DNA of 35,079 bases from a virus. The translations under genes were made by a program, and so were the position numbers. The notes below the pieces were generated by a model that was given only the letters and a program-made list of their open reading frames with translations, ran no database searches and was not told where the DNA came from. This document shows positions 34,938 through 35,079 of the stretch, piece by piece (the first letter of the stretch is position 1; each line of letters opens with the position of its first letter). The stretch spans positions 1 through 35,079 of IMG/VR virus record IMGVR_UViG_3300006845_000013. The stretch is one strand, 5' to 3'.

Positions 34938-35079
34938 GCGACACCACGATGATCCTCGATACTGACCCCCTGACGGGGCGGGTGCGGACCTTTCACACGC
35001 TGCCCGATGGGCGGTTCGCCGTGGACAGCGCGGTGGACGTGGAGCCGATCATCGAGCAGAACAAGGACCTCGCGCCGTT
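34934..35079 (+). CDS. Conserved phage protein of unknown function, 5' part (continues to 284)
   Basis: GTG 34934 is the chosen start. It overlaps the previous stop and opens V-SDTTMILDTDPLTGRVRTF, in frame with the segment at 3-284 across the circular join. The whole protein is about 109 residues. Confidence 0.75.
   Translation, partial: MSDTTMILDTDPLTGRVRTFHTLPDGRFAVDSAVDVEPIIEQNKDLAP
34980..35079. repeat. Terminal direct repeat, copy 2 (circular closure)
   Basis: Exact copy of positions 1-100. Joining 34979 to 1 restores an uninterrupted reading frame for the gene that starts at 34934, which supports circular closure. Confidence 0.95.

Overview
The window is the complete genome of a short-tailed (podovirus-like) tailed phage, given as a linearised circle. 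Positions 1-100 are repeated exactly at 34980-35079, so the unique length is 34,979 bp, and one gene (34934 to 284) crosses the join. The capsid, portal, adaptor and tail-hub genes resemble the SU10-like podovirus lineage: a DUF5309/SU10-type capsid protein, a roughly 730-residue P22/SU10-type portal, and an adaptor with the conserved 'D..IP.FI.LAEA...REL' start. The host cannot be named. By eye the DNA is GC-rich, initiation is Shine-Dalgarno based, and GTG starts are frequent, which suggests a high-GC environmental bacterium. No tRNA, rRNA, CRISPR array, integrase or partition gene was seen.

Layout. (1) 20.04-25.0 kb, plus strand: an early cassette of very small genes. It begins with a candidate ribbon-helix-helix regulator beside a perfect TTGACAA-CCGC-TTGTCAA dyad, and includes an SSB-like protein with an acidic tail, a winged-helix protein and several zinc-ribbon proteins. 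(2) 24.4-34.9 kb, plus strand: packaging and head genes (small terminase, large terminase, portal, minor structural proteins, scaffold, capsid protein). (3) From 34.9 kb across the join to 10.3 kb, plus strand: glycosyltransferase, adaptor, tail proteins, a pectate-lyase-like tailspike and a block of DNA-ejection proteins. (4) 10.3-12.9 kb, plus strand: a membrane and lysis cassette holding a polytopic membrane protein, a one-TM coiled-coil protein, a complete CheY-like receiver domain, an M15 endolysin and a holin. (5) 13.18-19.99 kb, minus strand: about 21 small overlapping genes, including two paralogous HNH endonucleases, an adenine methyltransferase, an HNH-like nuclease and several Cys-rich proteins.

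The two transcription units diverge from the dyad near 20.0 kb and converge around an inverted repeat near 13.0 kb. Most gene junctions are 4-nt ATGA/GTGA or 1-nt TAATG overlaps, so translation is probably strongly coupled. The most unusual points are: an endonuclease VII-like gene inserted into the start of the glycosyltransferase gene, leaving a 17-codon remnant and bringing a diverged replacement start; two structural genes that appear to start at AUC behind strong Shine-Dalgarno sites and one gene that appears to start at CUG; a repeated 25-bp element that is at once a gene's C-terminus, the next ribosome binding site and the next start; a stand-alone receiver domain next to the lysis genes; and no recognisable polymerase, primase or helicase in a complete genome.
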